DNA of 64,000 nt from Mytilus galloprovincialis (GCF_965363235.1 NC_134846.1:61059121-61123120); one strand, 5' to 3'. Shown: positions 10,927-21,650, numbered from the stretch's first letter. Notes: generated by a model not told the origin, from the letters alone. Program-made: numbers and translations.

Positions 10927-11080
10927 TGTAATGACTTTAACCGCGCGTAACGTAACGCTATACTGTGGTGTTCTATATGTAACGTCACATCCTAGTAACG
11001 TTGTTATGTGTTCTTGTATAGATTTTAATACACGTTCCACATGTTATATTTGTTGTCTTGTAAATGCCTAAGTTATTTCA
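10927..11080 (+). repeat. Right LTR
   Basis: 154 bp, identical by eye to 8653-8806. Followed by the target duplication ACTTG at 11081-11085. Confidence 0.97.
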
Positions 11081-11101
11081 ACTTGGGGGGGATTAGAAAA
11101 C

Positions 11102-11239
11102 CATTGGCGGATCCAGAATTTCGTAAGTGAGGGCCCACTGGCTTGCCAAAGAGGGGACCCGATTTCGTCACGCTTCAGTGATTTCCTATAGCAACCTATT
11201 TTTTTCTCAAAAGGGGGGCGGGCCCTAAATCCGCCTCTG
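11102..11239. mobile_element. hAT-like MITE (GGCGGATCC family), copy 1
   Basis: 138 bp beginning CATTGGCGGATCCAG and ending AAATCCGCCTCTG, so the ends are inverted. Internal sequence (GTAAGTGAGGGCCCACTGGC, CACGCTTCAGTGATTTCCTA) matches 20140-20290. The same termini bound the large element at 31250-34383. It sits 21 bp beyond the right LTR. A possible GAAAAC duplication flanks it, with ambiguous ends. Confidence 0.75.
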
Positions 11240-11629
11240 AAAACAAAGAAATCTGTTTAATAATTTAAAATGAGATCAATGAAAATTGATTTCTTAGAAA
11301 GATTTTTTGAATACTATAAACATGATAGAACCTTTTTTCTCTAAAAAGTGTTACTTTTTACTCACTCAGGTAAAACAAAAATACTCTTGAGTGAAAACAA
11401 AAAAATTGAGACTAGGATATTAAACAATTTGCAGAACATTTTTATGGCTTTTTTTTTTTAGTCAACTGTAGTTGGGGAAATGGGGAAGTGTGTAATATAT
11501 GACCCAATTTTCACATCCAAGCTTCTTATAGATTATAAAATCCATAGAGACTAGCTCTTAGTTAAATTTTGAATGTAAAAGAACTACCATCGAGAAGGTA
11601 GAAACATATAAATAAAATAGATATTAAAA
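11240..11629. other. Unassigned AT-rich stretch
   Basis: No ORF of note and no recognised repeat; contains T and A homopolymer runs only. Confidence 0.5.
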
Positions 11630-12203
11630 AGGCGCTACTGACTGTGACAGACTTCCAGCTAAAATTGTGAAACATAGTAAATCTGTTTTTGCGCTACAGC
11701 TGATCGATCTATCTGGTGATTCTGGTGCATTTCCAGATAGACGAAAAGAGGCACAATTAAGTAACTCCACTTAAAAAAAAAAATTACCTAGCCAAAGACT
11801 TTGCTTGCTTACCTCGTGAAATTTTACTCGACAAATTGTCCCTTTATAGTGTTTCCTCTCCGTCCAGTTTCCCTTTTAAATTCATATTTATCAAAAAGAA
11901 AACAACAAATAAAAGTTGGCAACATACTTATAGTAGTTGGGCTGACATCCAGAAAGGTGTGCCACTGGGTTATATTCTTGAACCTCTTTTGTTTAACGAT
12001 TTTATAAACGTATTTTTTAAATTTTATTTAGCAGAGCACATTGAATATTAACTTTACATATGCGACATGTCAACACATTATTGATCTGTAGTCCTGACTT
12101 TAACAAGATAATATCTACAATAGAAGAGGAATTCAACCAACTGATTGTTCGGTATAAATTTAATAAAATACAAGCTAATCCTGACAAATTCCAGGTGTTG
12201 TAA
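11630..12203 (+). pseudogene. LINE (Jockey/CR1-like) reverse transcriptase fragment
   Basis: Broken pieces in shifting frames read like the palm of a non-LTR reverse transcriptase. They include PAKIVKHSKSVFA near 11655, SGAFPDRRKEAQL at 11720-11758, LPREILLDKLSLYSVSSP near 11807, SYLSKRKQQIKVGN near 11884, and QKGVPLGYILEPLLFND at 11950-12001. The last corresponds to the canonical Q-G-V-P-Q-G-S-I-L-G-P-L-L-F. Frameshifts and stops interrupt it and both ends are missing, so it is a dead relic. Confidence 0.75.
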
Positions 12204-12362
12204 AGTTGTTGACTAACAGTTTAATTTTGATTTACATATTAGTTATTTATGTAGAAGGCATCTCAGCAGCTTAATGTTTTGAAACGTTTAGAACCTTTTC
12301 TTTCCAAATTATATAAATTTTAACTCACTATAGTCGTACTTTTATTATGAGTACTAGTAATA

Positions 12363-13076
12363 GAGGTCGGTCATTTAAAGACGCATCTACCGTATCATAT
12401 ACGTTGACGTATCCGCATCTGCAGATATACCAAAAAACAGTATGTGATCCCGAAAATTTAATTTATGTACTTTCAATAATGAAAATGGGCGACTGATTAA
12501 TTTCTAATGCAGAAATTTACAAAACAATAAGGAAATTTCGAGATTTTGTGGAATATGTAACCCGACTTTTAAAGAGATTTCGGATAGTTAGAACAGTTTA
12601 CAGGCATGATAGGAGTGAATACGGTAAAATCAATTGTGTGTGTGTGTATGAACTTGTGCTCACGTAGAACCAAATTGTTTATTATGTCAAATAGAGTGAT
12701 ACTCAGTACTTTTCTATTACCTTTTATGATACAATCGCAAATGGACAATATTCAAAGTTCCTTACATGTATATAAGTATTGCATTTGGTTTTGAAATTTT
12801 TTTAAACTATATTATTAAAGGATTGTGTATATTGGCTTCTTTTTAACGGCATGTAAAAGTAGTTGATAGAACCCCTTATTTTTTTTTACAAAACACCATT
12901 TTCATAAATATTGAAACTATGTTTAATTGTTTCGAAGAGATTTCAATCACTTTGTTTTAAATGAAGCATGGTCTTATTAATAAGCTCGGGATCACATAGT
13001 ATTTTTCGATATATCTGCAGATGCGGATACGTCAACGTATACGATACGGTTGATACGTTTGTAAATGACCGACCTC
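12363..13076. mobile_element. TA-flanked MITE with ~95-bp terminal inverted repeats
   Basis: 714 bp, begins GAGGTCGGTCATTTA and ends with the inverse, with TA on both sides (12361-12362, 13077-13078). The inverted repeats run to about 12455 and from about 12982, through a conserved core GCATCTGCAGATAT and TATGTGATCCCGA, with a handful of mismatches. TA target duplication and long TIRs point to a Tc1/mariner-type non-autonomous element. The 62-residue ORF inside it has no transposase feature. Confidence 0.8.
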
Positions 13077-13256
13077 TATTTATAATTTTTGCACTGAAAA
13101 TAATTCTTAAAGGTTAGAAAAAGTGCTCTCCGGTTTGTGTACGATGGCTACAAAATATTTACAACTTGTGAATAAGGCCAAAGTGTTAACTCTTTTGGTG
13201 TGCAAAATCAGGACTATGGATCTAAAACTCTAAAAAAAAATCTACTTCATGCAAAA
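13077..13256. other. Short unassigned spacer
   Basis: AT-rich spacer between two elements, nothing recognised. Confidence 0.5.
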
Positions 13257-14238
13257 CTAGAGGCCCTAAAGTGCATGTGTCGCTCACCTTAGTATATGTA
13301 TATTCAACAAAGGGCATTCGCCAACATTGCAGGGGCATTCGCCAACATTGCAGGCGAGAATAGAATTCATGACAAAAATCTCTGTTTTGTTGATCTTATA
13401 TTGCTGATCATTTAGTCCTATTAGTTTCTCTCTATCTTCTTTAGTTTTCTCAAAAAAAAAAATCCTCATTTAAGGACAATCACTCCTATAAAGAGTGACA
13501 GTGAATCTACTAACTAAATCGGCAAATTTTGACTTGTTAGAGATCTTGACTTGCTGATAATTTTTGTGATTTAAAGTGTCTATTTATCTATTATAATTTT
13601 TATCATGTAAGGCAAAACGCAAAAAAAAAAAATGGTAAAAACCGCATTAAAGGGCCATAACTCCAATAAGGAGTCGTCGGACGGTTCCTCCAAATTGTCT
13701 TAATTGTAGATCTTGTCTTGCTGATCATTTTTTTTTTTTGCTTATTTAAGTTTCTATCTATCTGTTATAATATTTAAGATATAAGGCAAACCAAGGATTT
13801 TTATAGTATTACTATACAAATCCTTGGGCAAACTCGCCAAATATGTTCAAAAATCGTCATTAAAGGGCAATAACTCTAATTAGGAGTCGACTGACGATTT
13901 CGACCAGGGGGTGGGGGGTGGGGGGGACTTATTTGAAGAACTTGACTTGCTGATAATTTTTGGGATTTAAAGTTTCTCTGTACTCATTATAGTTTTAAAT
14001 ATAATAGGCAAAAATGAAAAAATGGTATAATTTATCATTTAAGGGCAATAACTTCCGTATAAGAAGTCGTCTGACAGTTTTGACGTATATGGACAATTGG
14101 TAGAGCTCAACATTCTGAACATTTCTGTTCCTGTCAGATTTTCTCAATTTAAAACAGTTTTCAAAATAATAGACGGCGGATGACGGACGCCAAGTACTGA
14201 GAAAAGCTCCCTTGGCCCTTTGGGCCAGACGAGCTAAA
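13257..14238. mobile_element. Tandem-repeat element ending in a hairpin (HINE/pearl-like)
   Basis: Starts with an AGAGGCCCTAAAGTGCATGT-type end. It carries four diverged core repeats of about 180-205 bp, each with GGGCAATAACTCC/TAAGGAGTCG (about 13470, 13652, 13860, 14040). It ends in a GACGGACGC stretch and a hairpin at 14205-14235 (AGCTCCCTTGGCCC/GGGCCAGACGAGCT). A 25-bp duplication, GGGCATTCGCCAACATTGCA, occurs at 13312-13353. No coding capacity. The layout matches Helentron-associated elements; this class call is inference. Confidence 0.65.
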
Positions 14239-14379
14239 GAGGAAACAGTAAATACAAGTATCAATTAAATATTTCGGATAGCAGATATTCTTCGTCAGTA
14301 TGATATAAAATGATATAAAATGAAGCTTATCATATTATATATCTATTCTGATATAACTAAATACAATTTTGAAAGTAAT

Positions 14380-14735
14380 ACAAATTAAAAACCGAACCAC
14401 GCTTGTATGGTTCTAAAATTTCAAAGTTGACAGAGGTAAAATATTTACAACAGAAATATGCATCCCAAAAGAATAGTAATGTGCGATATGAGCTGGTCCA
14501 ATTCTAAAATTTCACAGGGGACCTAAGTTTAGTTATTAAAACAGAGATTCTCAATGAATAGCATTGTTAGATTTTAACTAGTATAATTCTAAAATTTCAA
14601 AGTTGACGAAGGTTAAGTGATTTACGACAGAGGCTGCGTACTTATACATCCCAAATGGATAGCACTGTTAATTAGATTTAAACTGGTATGGTTTTTAAAT
14701 TCCAAAGTTTACAAAGGTTATTTAATTAAGTCTCC
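14380..14735. repeat. ~115-bp tandem repeat (CATCCCAAATGGATAG units)
   Basis: Three or four diverged units, each with TTCTAAAATTTCAAAGTTGACG, ACAGAGGCTG, and CATCCCAAATGGATAGCACTG. Further single units occur near 21975-22080 and 23310-23370, so this unit is dispersed. Confidence 0.65.
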
Positions 14736-15153
14736 CAAACAAATTTCGGAGACTTATTTTTTTTGCTCAGTTATTATTATTATGGCATCCTTAACGGAGG
14801 TGGGGTGACGTTTCTTCGCCACCGTTTCCATGGAAACTGCTAAAATGCGGGTGAAAAAAAAATAAATCTTTTGAAACTTTTAAAACTGGATGAAACTTTA
14901 TTGAAATGTTACTTGGTATGCCTAGATGTGCAAACATTATTAAGAAATTACAAAATGGCCGCCGTTGTCATGGAAACAGGGCGAAAGTTTAAAATTGACT
15001 CTATGGGAAAATACATTAAAGCTGCTTTTTCTTTTCTTAAATAAAATTAGATCAAACCCAATAAAACTTTATGGATATAACATGGCATCTGCCAGTGGGG
15101 CTTCTGTCTTTGGACGTTTGAAAATGGTCACCGTTTCCATGGAAACATCAAAA

Positions 15154-15225
<72 letters not shown>

Positions 15226-15260
15226 TTTATTATTCCTGTTCCTCCTCTTTCGCCGCTTTT
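14736..15260. repeat. Dispersed repeat with GTTTCCATGGAAAC boxes and (ATT)n
   Basis: Begins AGTCTCCCAAACAAATTTCG. The palindromic box GTTTCCATGGAAAC or a close variant occurs three times (14823, 14965, 15132). It ends in an uninterrupted (ATT)n microsatellite of about 80 bp at 15155-15234. The plus-strand ORF 14965-15264 that reads through it (poly-Ile) is an artefact. Confidence 0.7.
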
Positions 15261-16385
15261 TTAAGTGAACTTTTGTGCACCCGTTCTCCAAAGCCGCTTG
15301 TCAGATTTACGCAAGGTTCTACAATTATCTTAGACTAGCATGTCTAGTGGTGCAATCATGGTTTTGTTTGTGCATTGGGGTCTATAAAGGGGTACTTTGA
15401 GGGTCAAAAAGAAGGGAGGAACCTTTTTTTTTTATTTTCAAATGATTATAACTTGAAAACAGTTAGTGATAGACACAATATTTATAATTGAAAATTTTCT
15501 ACATGATAAAGCACATCAACATGAAATAAAGGGTTAGTCCCTAGTAGTCACCCCATCTCTGCCATTTGAGAAAGTTCAAATATCTAAGTAGTCAAGATCC
15601 CCAACCCTAAACCATATATATTCTGGTTTGTCATGCTAAGATGAATTGAATGACATACAGGGTAAGACCAAAGCGGTCATCCCCATCCCCTGTCATTTGA
15701 ATATGTCCAAATATCTTGTAAATGGTCGAGATACCTACCCCTAAACCATATATATTCCTGTAATCCTGTTCGTCATGTCACGAAGAATTGAATGATATAT
15801 AGGGTGAGTCCCCAGGGGTCCTCCACCCCCAATGTTCATATATCTTGTAAACGATCGAAATCCCCATCCCTAAACCTTCTATTCCTGTTTGTCATGTCAG
15901 GATGATTTCAATAATATATATGAGGTCGAGATCCCTACCCCTAAACCATATATATTCCTGTTTGTCATGTATATATATATATGGAAGTTTTTAACGACCT
16001 TGTCTGGCTATACAGTCTTGTACTTGCCATGTCACGAAGAATTGAATGATACATAGGGTGAGTCCCCATGGGTCCCCACCCCAATGATCTAATATATTGT
16101 AAATGGTCAAGATCCCCACCCCTAGACCATATATATTCCTGATCGTCATGTCACGAATATTTGATTGATATAGAGGGTCAGTCCCCAGGGGTCCCGCCAC
16201 CCCCAATGTTCATATATCTTGTAAATGGTCCAGATCCACACCCCTAAACCATATATATTCTGGTTTATCATTCCAAAATATATTGAATAATATACAGGGT
16301 AAGACCCAAAAGGTTATCCCCACCCCCTGTCATTTGAATATGTTCAAATATATCTTGTAAATGGTCGAGATCCCCAATCCTAAAC
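15261..16385. repeat. 120-135-bp satellite array, block 1
   Basis: Units of the form GATCCCCACCCCTAAACCAT-ATATATTCCTGTTTGTCATG-TCACGAAGAATTGAATGATA-TATAGGGTGAGTCCCCAGGG. CTAAACC anchors lie at 15607, 15741, 15870, 15941, 16122 and 16244. The array is degenerate, with partial units. The same unit returns at 17876-18000, 19330-20400 and 21655-21850. This was one array, later split by insertions. Confidence 0.85.
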
Positions 16386-16856
16386 GATTTTTCATTTCCT
16401 ATTGTTAATTTTCCTTTTTTAGACGGCGATGTGCCTTTGGCTCCATCATACGGTGTTTATATATCGCAACTCGTTCGGTTTGCCCGTGTGTGTTCTGATG
16501 TCATAGATTTTAACGAACGTAATCAATGCATCACTGGTAAATTGTTGTGTCAGGGATTTCGATACCATAAATTACTTAAAACTTTTACTAAATTCTTTCA
16601 TAGATACAAAGATTTGATTAGTAAATTTGGCTATACCTGTAGAAAGCTTATTAAAAATGGTATTTCACATCCTAAATTTTATGGTAATATTGTACTTAAA
16701 GCGAGGAAATCACTATGTGATCCTAGTAAACTCATCGAACCTTTAAACAAACTTATAAGTAAGGGTTATCGTACCAATATTGTAATAAGATCTCTGAATA
16801 TAGTTCACATTGTCACTAATATTGATATTGTCATTAGCAAATTAAAACATAACTAA
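16386..16856 (+). pseudogene. Reverse transcriptase C-terminal fragment (Penelope-like family)
   Basis: Open from about 16386 to the stop at 16854-16856. It begins FSFPIVNFPFLDGDVPLAPS then YGVYISQLVRFARV. The same block (FPIVNFPFL, PAYGVYISQLIRYSRA) occurs in the longer copy at 37243-37884, here with a longer C-terminal tail. The ATG at 16431 is internal; upstream residues are lost through truncation. No RT active site remains. Confidence 0.75.
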
Positions 16857-17875
16857 ATTTCATTATCTTTTGAGGCGAGATGTATAGAGACACAGACACG
16901 TTAACTTTTATTTCTATAGAAGTCGCTCTTCACTATACTACTACCTGTCGATACATTTATTTTTGGCATTGCACAACTCATGTCTTCTTTGACTATTAAT
17001 GACGTTAAAATACTAAATCCCTGTGATGTGTTTTAGTCGATTTTAGTCTCTGATGCATGATTTTTTATTATTAATTGGTTTTGGCTTTTAACTAGCTGTC
17101 AGTAACTGCGAGTACTCTCAAATCGTATTTTCTTGTTAATTCGACCTGTTGATACTGTTTATAATGCTTTTTTGTCATTTTTTATTTATACGGATCTTGT
17201 CTGTACACCAGCTTTGATTATTTGTAATATCTTCACTTATTCTTACAACATTTGTATAAACTTCAAGATTATAAAAAAACCGGTTTTTTCTAAAGTGAAC
17301 ATTGATTGGTTAAATATTTCTCAGTCATGTCCTGTTTTTGAATTTGTTTGTTAGCTTTTTGGTCATGAATGTTTGTCTCTAATATTTAATTAACTGTGCA
17401 TTTGTATTCAGATATCGCAGATCAAATTTATTCGTTCATTGTTTAATCATACGTTTTTTGATTGAGTTAAGTCTGCCAATTGATATTTTATCGTATGTTT
17501 TTCTTTGTTGTGATGTTATGCTATTGTTTCAGAAAAAGGGAGAAGGTTTGGATCCATTAAAACGTTTAATCCCGCTGCAAATGTTTGCACCTGTCCTAAG
17601 TCAGGAATCTGATGTACAGTAGTTGTCGTTTGTTTATGTAATATATACGTGTTTCTCATTTCTCGTTTTGTTTGTATAGATTGGACCGTTGGTTTTCCCG
17701 TTTGAATGGTTTTACACTAGTAATTTTGGGGCCCTTTATAGCTTGTTGTTCGGTGTGAGCTAAGGCTCCGTGTTGAGGGCCGTACTTTAACCTATAATGG
17801 TTTGCTTTTTAAATTGTTATTTGTATGGAGAGTTGTCTCGTTGGCACTCACACCACATCTTCCTATATCTATATA
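16386..17875 (+). mobile_element. 5'-truncated Penelope-like retroelement copy A
   Basis: Starts inside the coding region and keeps about 1 kb of 3' tail. It interrupts the satellite array (TAAACGA... before, TATATATTCCTGTTTG after). The tail contains TTGGTTTTCCCGTTTGAATG, GGGGCCCTTTATAGCTTG and GTGTTGAGGGCCGTACTT, blocks that recur at 21440-21650 and 35145-35315. Simple 5' truncation is the expected product of target-primed reverse transcription. Confidence 0.8.
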
Positions 17876-18000
17876 TTCCTGTTTGTCATGTCACGAAGAT
17901 TTGAATTATATATGGGTCAGTCCCCAGGGGTTCCCCCTACCCAATGTTCATAAGCCTTGTGAATGGTCTAGCTCCCCATCCCCAAACCATGTATAACTTT
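17876..18000. repeat. Satellite unit after retroelement
   Basis: One unit of the 120-135-bp satellite (ATTCCTGTTTGTCATGTCAC to CCCCAAACCATGTATA), directly after the retroelement tail. Confidence 0.75.
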
Positions 18001-18614
18001 GATGCATGATTTTTATGCAGTTAAGCTGCATTATGTGAGCACCCTAGATTTGTGTTCTACCCAACAAATCCTGAAATACTTGCCATTGTTATTATCTAGC
18101 TTGCTACTATGTTATATATAACTAATTGAACACTTTTTAAATACTTTTTATTCTGGATTACAAAAAATATGACCAGAAAAACCTTAAATGATCGTCGATT
18201 TATCCAAAAGTTTTAAAGTTACACATAGGAAGTAGTGCTTATTAAGAATCCTTGTGTAGTTCATTATGACTTGTGCTTTTAGCTAAGATGTCAAAGAACA
18301 ATTGTATGAAATATTTAATCGCCGAAAATCTCTTAAGACAAGTAGTTTAGATTTCCCAAATGACAAAAGTCGTAGGAATATTGTTTGTCATCAATACGTA
18401 GTACAACTACGTCAGTAGTCTATTATATAATAAGTTCAACTGTTCATGCTGTTGGCGGCAATTTCAAATTAGAAAAAGAAATTTTCGTAGCTTTTCAATT
18501 TGGAGGCAGGTGTGCAAATTAGCGGTGGTCCGAGGTCCGCGACCTTCCACTTTTGAAAGTGGAATTTCGACTAGGATAATTGGTTTCTAGCTACGTCCGA
18601 CGTAGTCACCTTCC
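18001..18614. other. Unassigned sequence
   Basis: No repeat of the neighbouring families. Around 18535-18625 CCTTCCACTT occurs twice, each followed by GAAAG, about 65 bp apart. A palindromic TACGTAGTACAACTACGT lies near 18397. Function unknown. Confidence 0.4.
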
Positions 18615-18732
18615 ACTTGAAAGAAAATAAGAAATTGCTTTGCAAACCTTTTCACCATGTTCACGAAAGTCTCCAATTAAACGAGCTAAAAACTTATTTT
18701 TATCATTATTATTCATGACGGCGGTGTTCATT
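18604..18732 (-). CDS. Possible first coding exon of an unrecognised gene
   Basis: On the minus strand an ATG at 18732 opens MNTAVMNNNDKNKFLARLIG then DFREHGEKVCKAISYFLSSGR, ending at a GTGACT donor. Codon content is protein-like (hydrophilic start, amphipathic helix). The upstream 150 bp (18750-18900) are richer in CpG (GCGGCCG, TCCGGAAGCGG), as at a promoter. I do not recognise the family and find no following exon leftward, where the satellite begins. It may be a gene remnant, a transposon ORF or chance. Confidence 0.25.
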
Positions 18733-19330
18733 TTGTTCAACCGCTAGCTTTATACAGAAAATCGCCGACAAATATTGTATAAATTCGAGTAAAATCGTAT
18801 CTGATTGACAAAAACAACACTGTAAACACATAACAATTGCGGCCGTGAAAACAAAATTTTACAAAATCGGATCCGATTCCGGAAGCGGATAAGGGTAATT
18901 CCGGGTTTGGCGATCATTTACAAAATAAATCCAAGCAGGTGAAAAAATACATCTATGCATGGTAAATGAATATAAACACTAGTATTGTAAACCAAAAGAT
19001 ATATTATGTAAAAGAAAGAAAAAGCAGAAAAATATTTTATTCAGAAATTTTAATTTAAAAATCCAATACAACGTGACAGCTTAGAACAGTATATCTAACA
19101 ATATACCTGTTCATGGTCACAGTCTAAATTTTCTTTATAAATGATAAATGATGACAATGCATGTGAGATGCTTTTAAAGTGTAAACATATTACTGCAATT
19201 TCGAGGAGTTATTTGTTTTTCTCAATTTTGAAGGGTCAATTAAAGTAGCTGAAAGTTTCTTTCTTTATTTTCACAAATAATGCAACTATATTATATTATA
19301 TATACCTTAATGTAAGTAAATCATATGATA
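18733..19330. other. CpG-richer then AT-rich unassigned stretch
   Basis: 18733-18910 has several CpG-containing sites (GGCGGTG, GCGGCCG, GGATCCGATTCCGG). The remainder is AT-rich without recognised features. Confidence 0.4.
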
Positions 19331-19409
19331 TATAGGTGGCATTCTTTGGGCAACTCTACCCCCTCCTGTTTGATAACTTGGAAACGGTCGAGCTCCCCAA
19401 CCCTAAACC

Positions 19410-19571
19410 AAATGAGGGGCGCAAACTTAAGTTTTCGCCGAGCAGAGCGAAGCTAAAAAAAATTGAGGTAAAATTATCGGAATATTCTTTATTAAGCTGA
19501 GAACAACCGATGCTTTGCAAATTTAAGGGGGGTGCAAGCCCGCAACCCTCCCCCGTCTGAATCCGCCCCTG
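19410..19571. mobile_element. hAT-like MITE, divergent copy
   Basis: Inserted in a satellite unit (CCTAAACCAAAT before, CATATATTCATG after). Ends are GAGGGGCGCAAAC and GAATCCGCCCCTG, partly inverted. The right end matches the GGATCCGCCCCTG terminus of the 31250-34383 element, with a G-to-T-like change. Confidence 0.5.
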
Positions 19572-20139
19572 CATATATTCATGCATGTATAGGACAATAT
19601 AATAAATAAAAAATGTAATAAAGGGGGAGTCCCTTGGGTCACCCCACCCCCTCCTGTTTGAGAATTTGAAACCCATTGAGATCGCCACCCCTATATATTC
19701 ATGTACGGGACAATATAACAATTCAGATGAAAGATAGGAGAGTCCCTGAGGTCACTGTTCACCCTCCTGTTTGAGAACTTGGAAATGGTCAAGATCCTTA
19801 CCCCTAAACCCCTTACCCCTAAACCATATATACTCATGTATGGGACAATATAACAAATCAAATGATATATAGGGGAAGTCCCTGTGGTCATCCCGACCCT
19901 CCTGTTTGAGAACTTGGAAACGGTCGAGATCCCCACACCAAAACAATATATATTCATGTATGGGTCAATATAACTAATTAAATGAAATATAGGGGGATTC
20001 CCTGGGGTCACCCGACCCCTCCTGTTTGAGAACTTGGAAACCAATGAGATCCCCACTCCTAAACCATATATATTCATGTATGGGACAATATAACAAATAA
20101 AATGAAATATAGGGGAAGTCCCTAGGGTCACCCTACCCC

Positions 20140-20290
20140 CAGTGGCGGATCCAGAAATTTTCATAAGTGGGGCCCACTGACTGACCTAAGAGAGGCCCGC
20201 TCCAGTCACGCTTCAGTGATTCCCTATATAAGCAACCATTTTTTTTTCCCAAAAAGGGGGGCCGGGCCCCCTGCCCCCCTAAATCCTCTG
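20140..20290. mobile_element. hAT-like MITE, copy 2 with 8-bp target duplication
   Basis: 151 bp from CAGTGGCGGATCCAG to AAATCCTCTG inside a satellite unit. It is flanked by CCTACCCC on both sides (20132-20139, 20291-20298). An 8-bp duplication and CAGTGG ends are typical of hAT. The right terminus has drifted (CCTCTG for CCGCCNCTG). No coding capacity. Confidence 0.85.
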
Positions 20291-20400
20291 CCTACCCCTA
20301 CCTGTTTGAGAACTTGAAAACCGTTGAGATCCCCACCCCTAAATTATATATATTCATATGTATGGGACAAAATAACAAATCATTTACATTTACTATGGGC

Positions 20401-20829
20401 AGGTCAGTCAGACCTCACCTTTGATCCCTGTTGTAGTGAACATTTGTCTGATTCGTGTCTCATAACCTTTGTACTATAGAACACAAACTCAGTTTTCTTT
20501 CCAGGGAAACCAGTCCATTCATACTATTACATGTTCATACTAAGTCAAATTGAACTTCTAGCAGTCAAATAAAACCAAGGTTAACTACCAAGTAGAACAA
20601 CTGCAATCATTGGGAACTTGTACCACTGCAGACTCACCATAAAAATATACATTGATATATGCATTGCTTTTGAAACCTTGATAACATATAAATTATTTGC
20701 CTTAATAAATAAATCATTAGATAAACATGAATGTACTATATATGAATGTTTAATGTTGAGGCAACATTGCCACAGTTTTCATAATTATGGTTGCCTTGGT
20801 TTTTGGTTAACTGCCTTCAGCGCTTACAT
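20401..20829. other. Unassigned spacer in the array
   Basis: Non-satellite sequence between the array and the next retroelement tail. The plus-strand ORF at 20618-20863 runs into repeat DNA and shows no domain. Nothing else recognised. Confidence 0.45.
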
Positions 20830-21650
20830 CGCTTTGATTATTATTTATTGTTTTTGGCTTTAAACTAGCTTTCAGTAACTGTGAGTACTCTAAAATCGTT
20901 CTTTCGTGTTAATTTGACCTGCTGGCACAATTTGTAATGCATTTACTATGATGATACATTTTCACTGCTTTTTTCGTACTATGAACAAAAAAATATTTAT
21001 TTTGTAAAAAATATCTCCATACTCCTAACAACAAAATCATCATATTTAAATTTAACTGTGTACGTTATTTTATTTAAGGCCATTTTGTCCAAGGTTATAG
21101 TTGTCTTTTTGACATTGATTTACACCCCCCCCCCTTTTTTTTTAATTCAACATTGTATTTATATTGTGTCAGATCAAATTTATTCGTTCAGTGTACAGTA
21201 TGTTTACTTGTTTTTGTTGATATGCCTTTTTGATTGAGTTAAGTCATTTCAATTGATATTTTATAGTGTCTCTTTCTATGTTGTAATGTTACACTACTAT
21301 TTCAGGTTAGGGTGAAGGTTGGCACCTGTTAAAACGTTTAAACCCGCTACATTTGATTGCACCTATCCCAAGTCAGGAACCTGTTTCCGTGGTTGACGTT
21401 TTTGATGTGGTTCTTAAGTGTTTGACTTTCTCGTTTCTCGTTTTTTATATAGATTAGACCGTTGGTTTTCCTGTATGAATTGTTTTACACTGAGTCATTT
21501 TGGAGCCCTTTATAGCTTGCTGTTATGTGTGAGTCAAGGCTCCGTGTTGAAGGCCGTACTTTGACCTATAATCGTTTACTTTTTACACATTGTGACTTGG
21601 ATGGAGAGTTGTCTCATTGACACTCATTCCATATCTTCTTACTAGTATTT
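20830..21650 (+). mobile_element. Penelope-like retroelement 3' tail, copy B
   Basis: Matches 17060-17875 along its length: TTTTTGGCTTTAAACTAGCT, CAGTAACTGTGAGTACTC, AGATCAAATTTATTCGTTCA, ACCTATCCCAAGTCAGGAAC, GTTGAAGGCCGTACTTTGAC. It contains no coding region, only the 3' untranslated tail, and ends at the same ATATCTTCT boundary before satellite sequence. Confidence 0.8.

Larger units (their letters stand above)
8653..11080 (+). mobile_element. Ty3/gypsy-type LTR retrotransposon, internally deleted, very recent
   Basis: A complete 2428-bp element. The 154-bp LTRs (8653-8806 and 10927-11080) begin TGTAATG and end TTTCA and are identical by eye at all 154 positions. It is flanked by a perfect 5-bp target duplication, ACTTG (8648-8652 and 11081-11085). 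It has a tRNA primer site starting TGGCGACGAGGAT right after the left LTR, and a purine tract before the right LTR. One long ORF (8884-10725) holds Gag, protease and the integrase tail, but reverse transcriptase, RNase H and the integrase catalytic core are absent. Identical LTRs imply recent mobilisation, which must have used enzymes in trans. Orientation is opposite to lgl. Confidence 0.95.
19331..20400. repeat. 120-bp satellite array, block 2
   Basis: Five or six units with CTCCTGTTTGAGAACTTGGA, GATCCCCACCCCTAAACC and ATTCATGTATGGGACAATAT. The period is 120 bp where clean (TTGAG anchors 19906 and 20026). One unit carries a 15-bp local duplication CCCCTTACCCCTAAA near 19800. The overlapping minus-strand ORFs are open only because 120 is divisible by 3. 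Confidence 0.88.

Noticed and set aside
14965..15264. 99-residue ORF with poly-isoleucine
   Set aside because: Translation of an (ATT)n microsatellite.
19356..20164. Overlapping minus-strand ORFs of 64-157 residues with repeated GDL/FSNRRG phrases
   Set aside because: Created by the 120-bp satellite period (divisible by 3) and interrupted by MITEs; no protein-coding signal.
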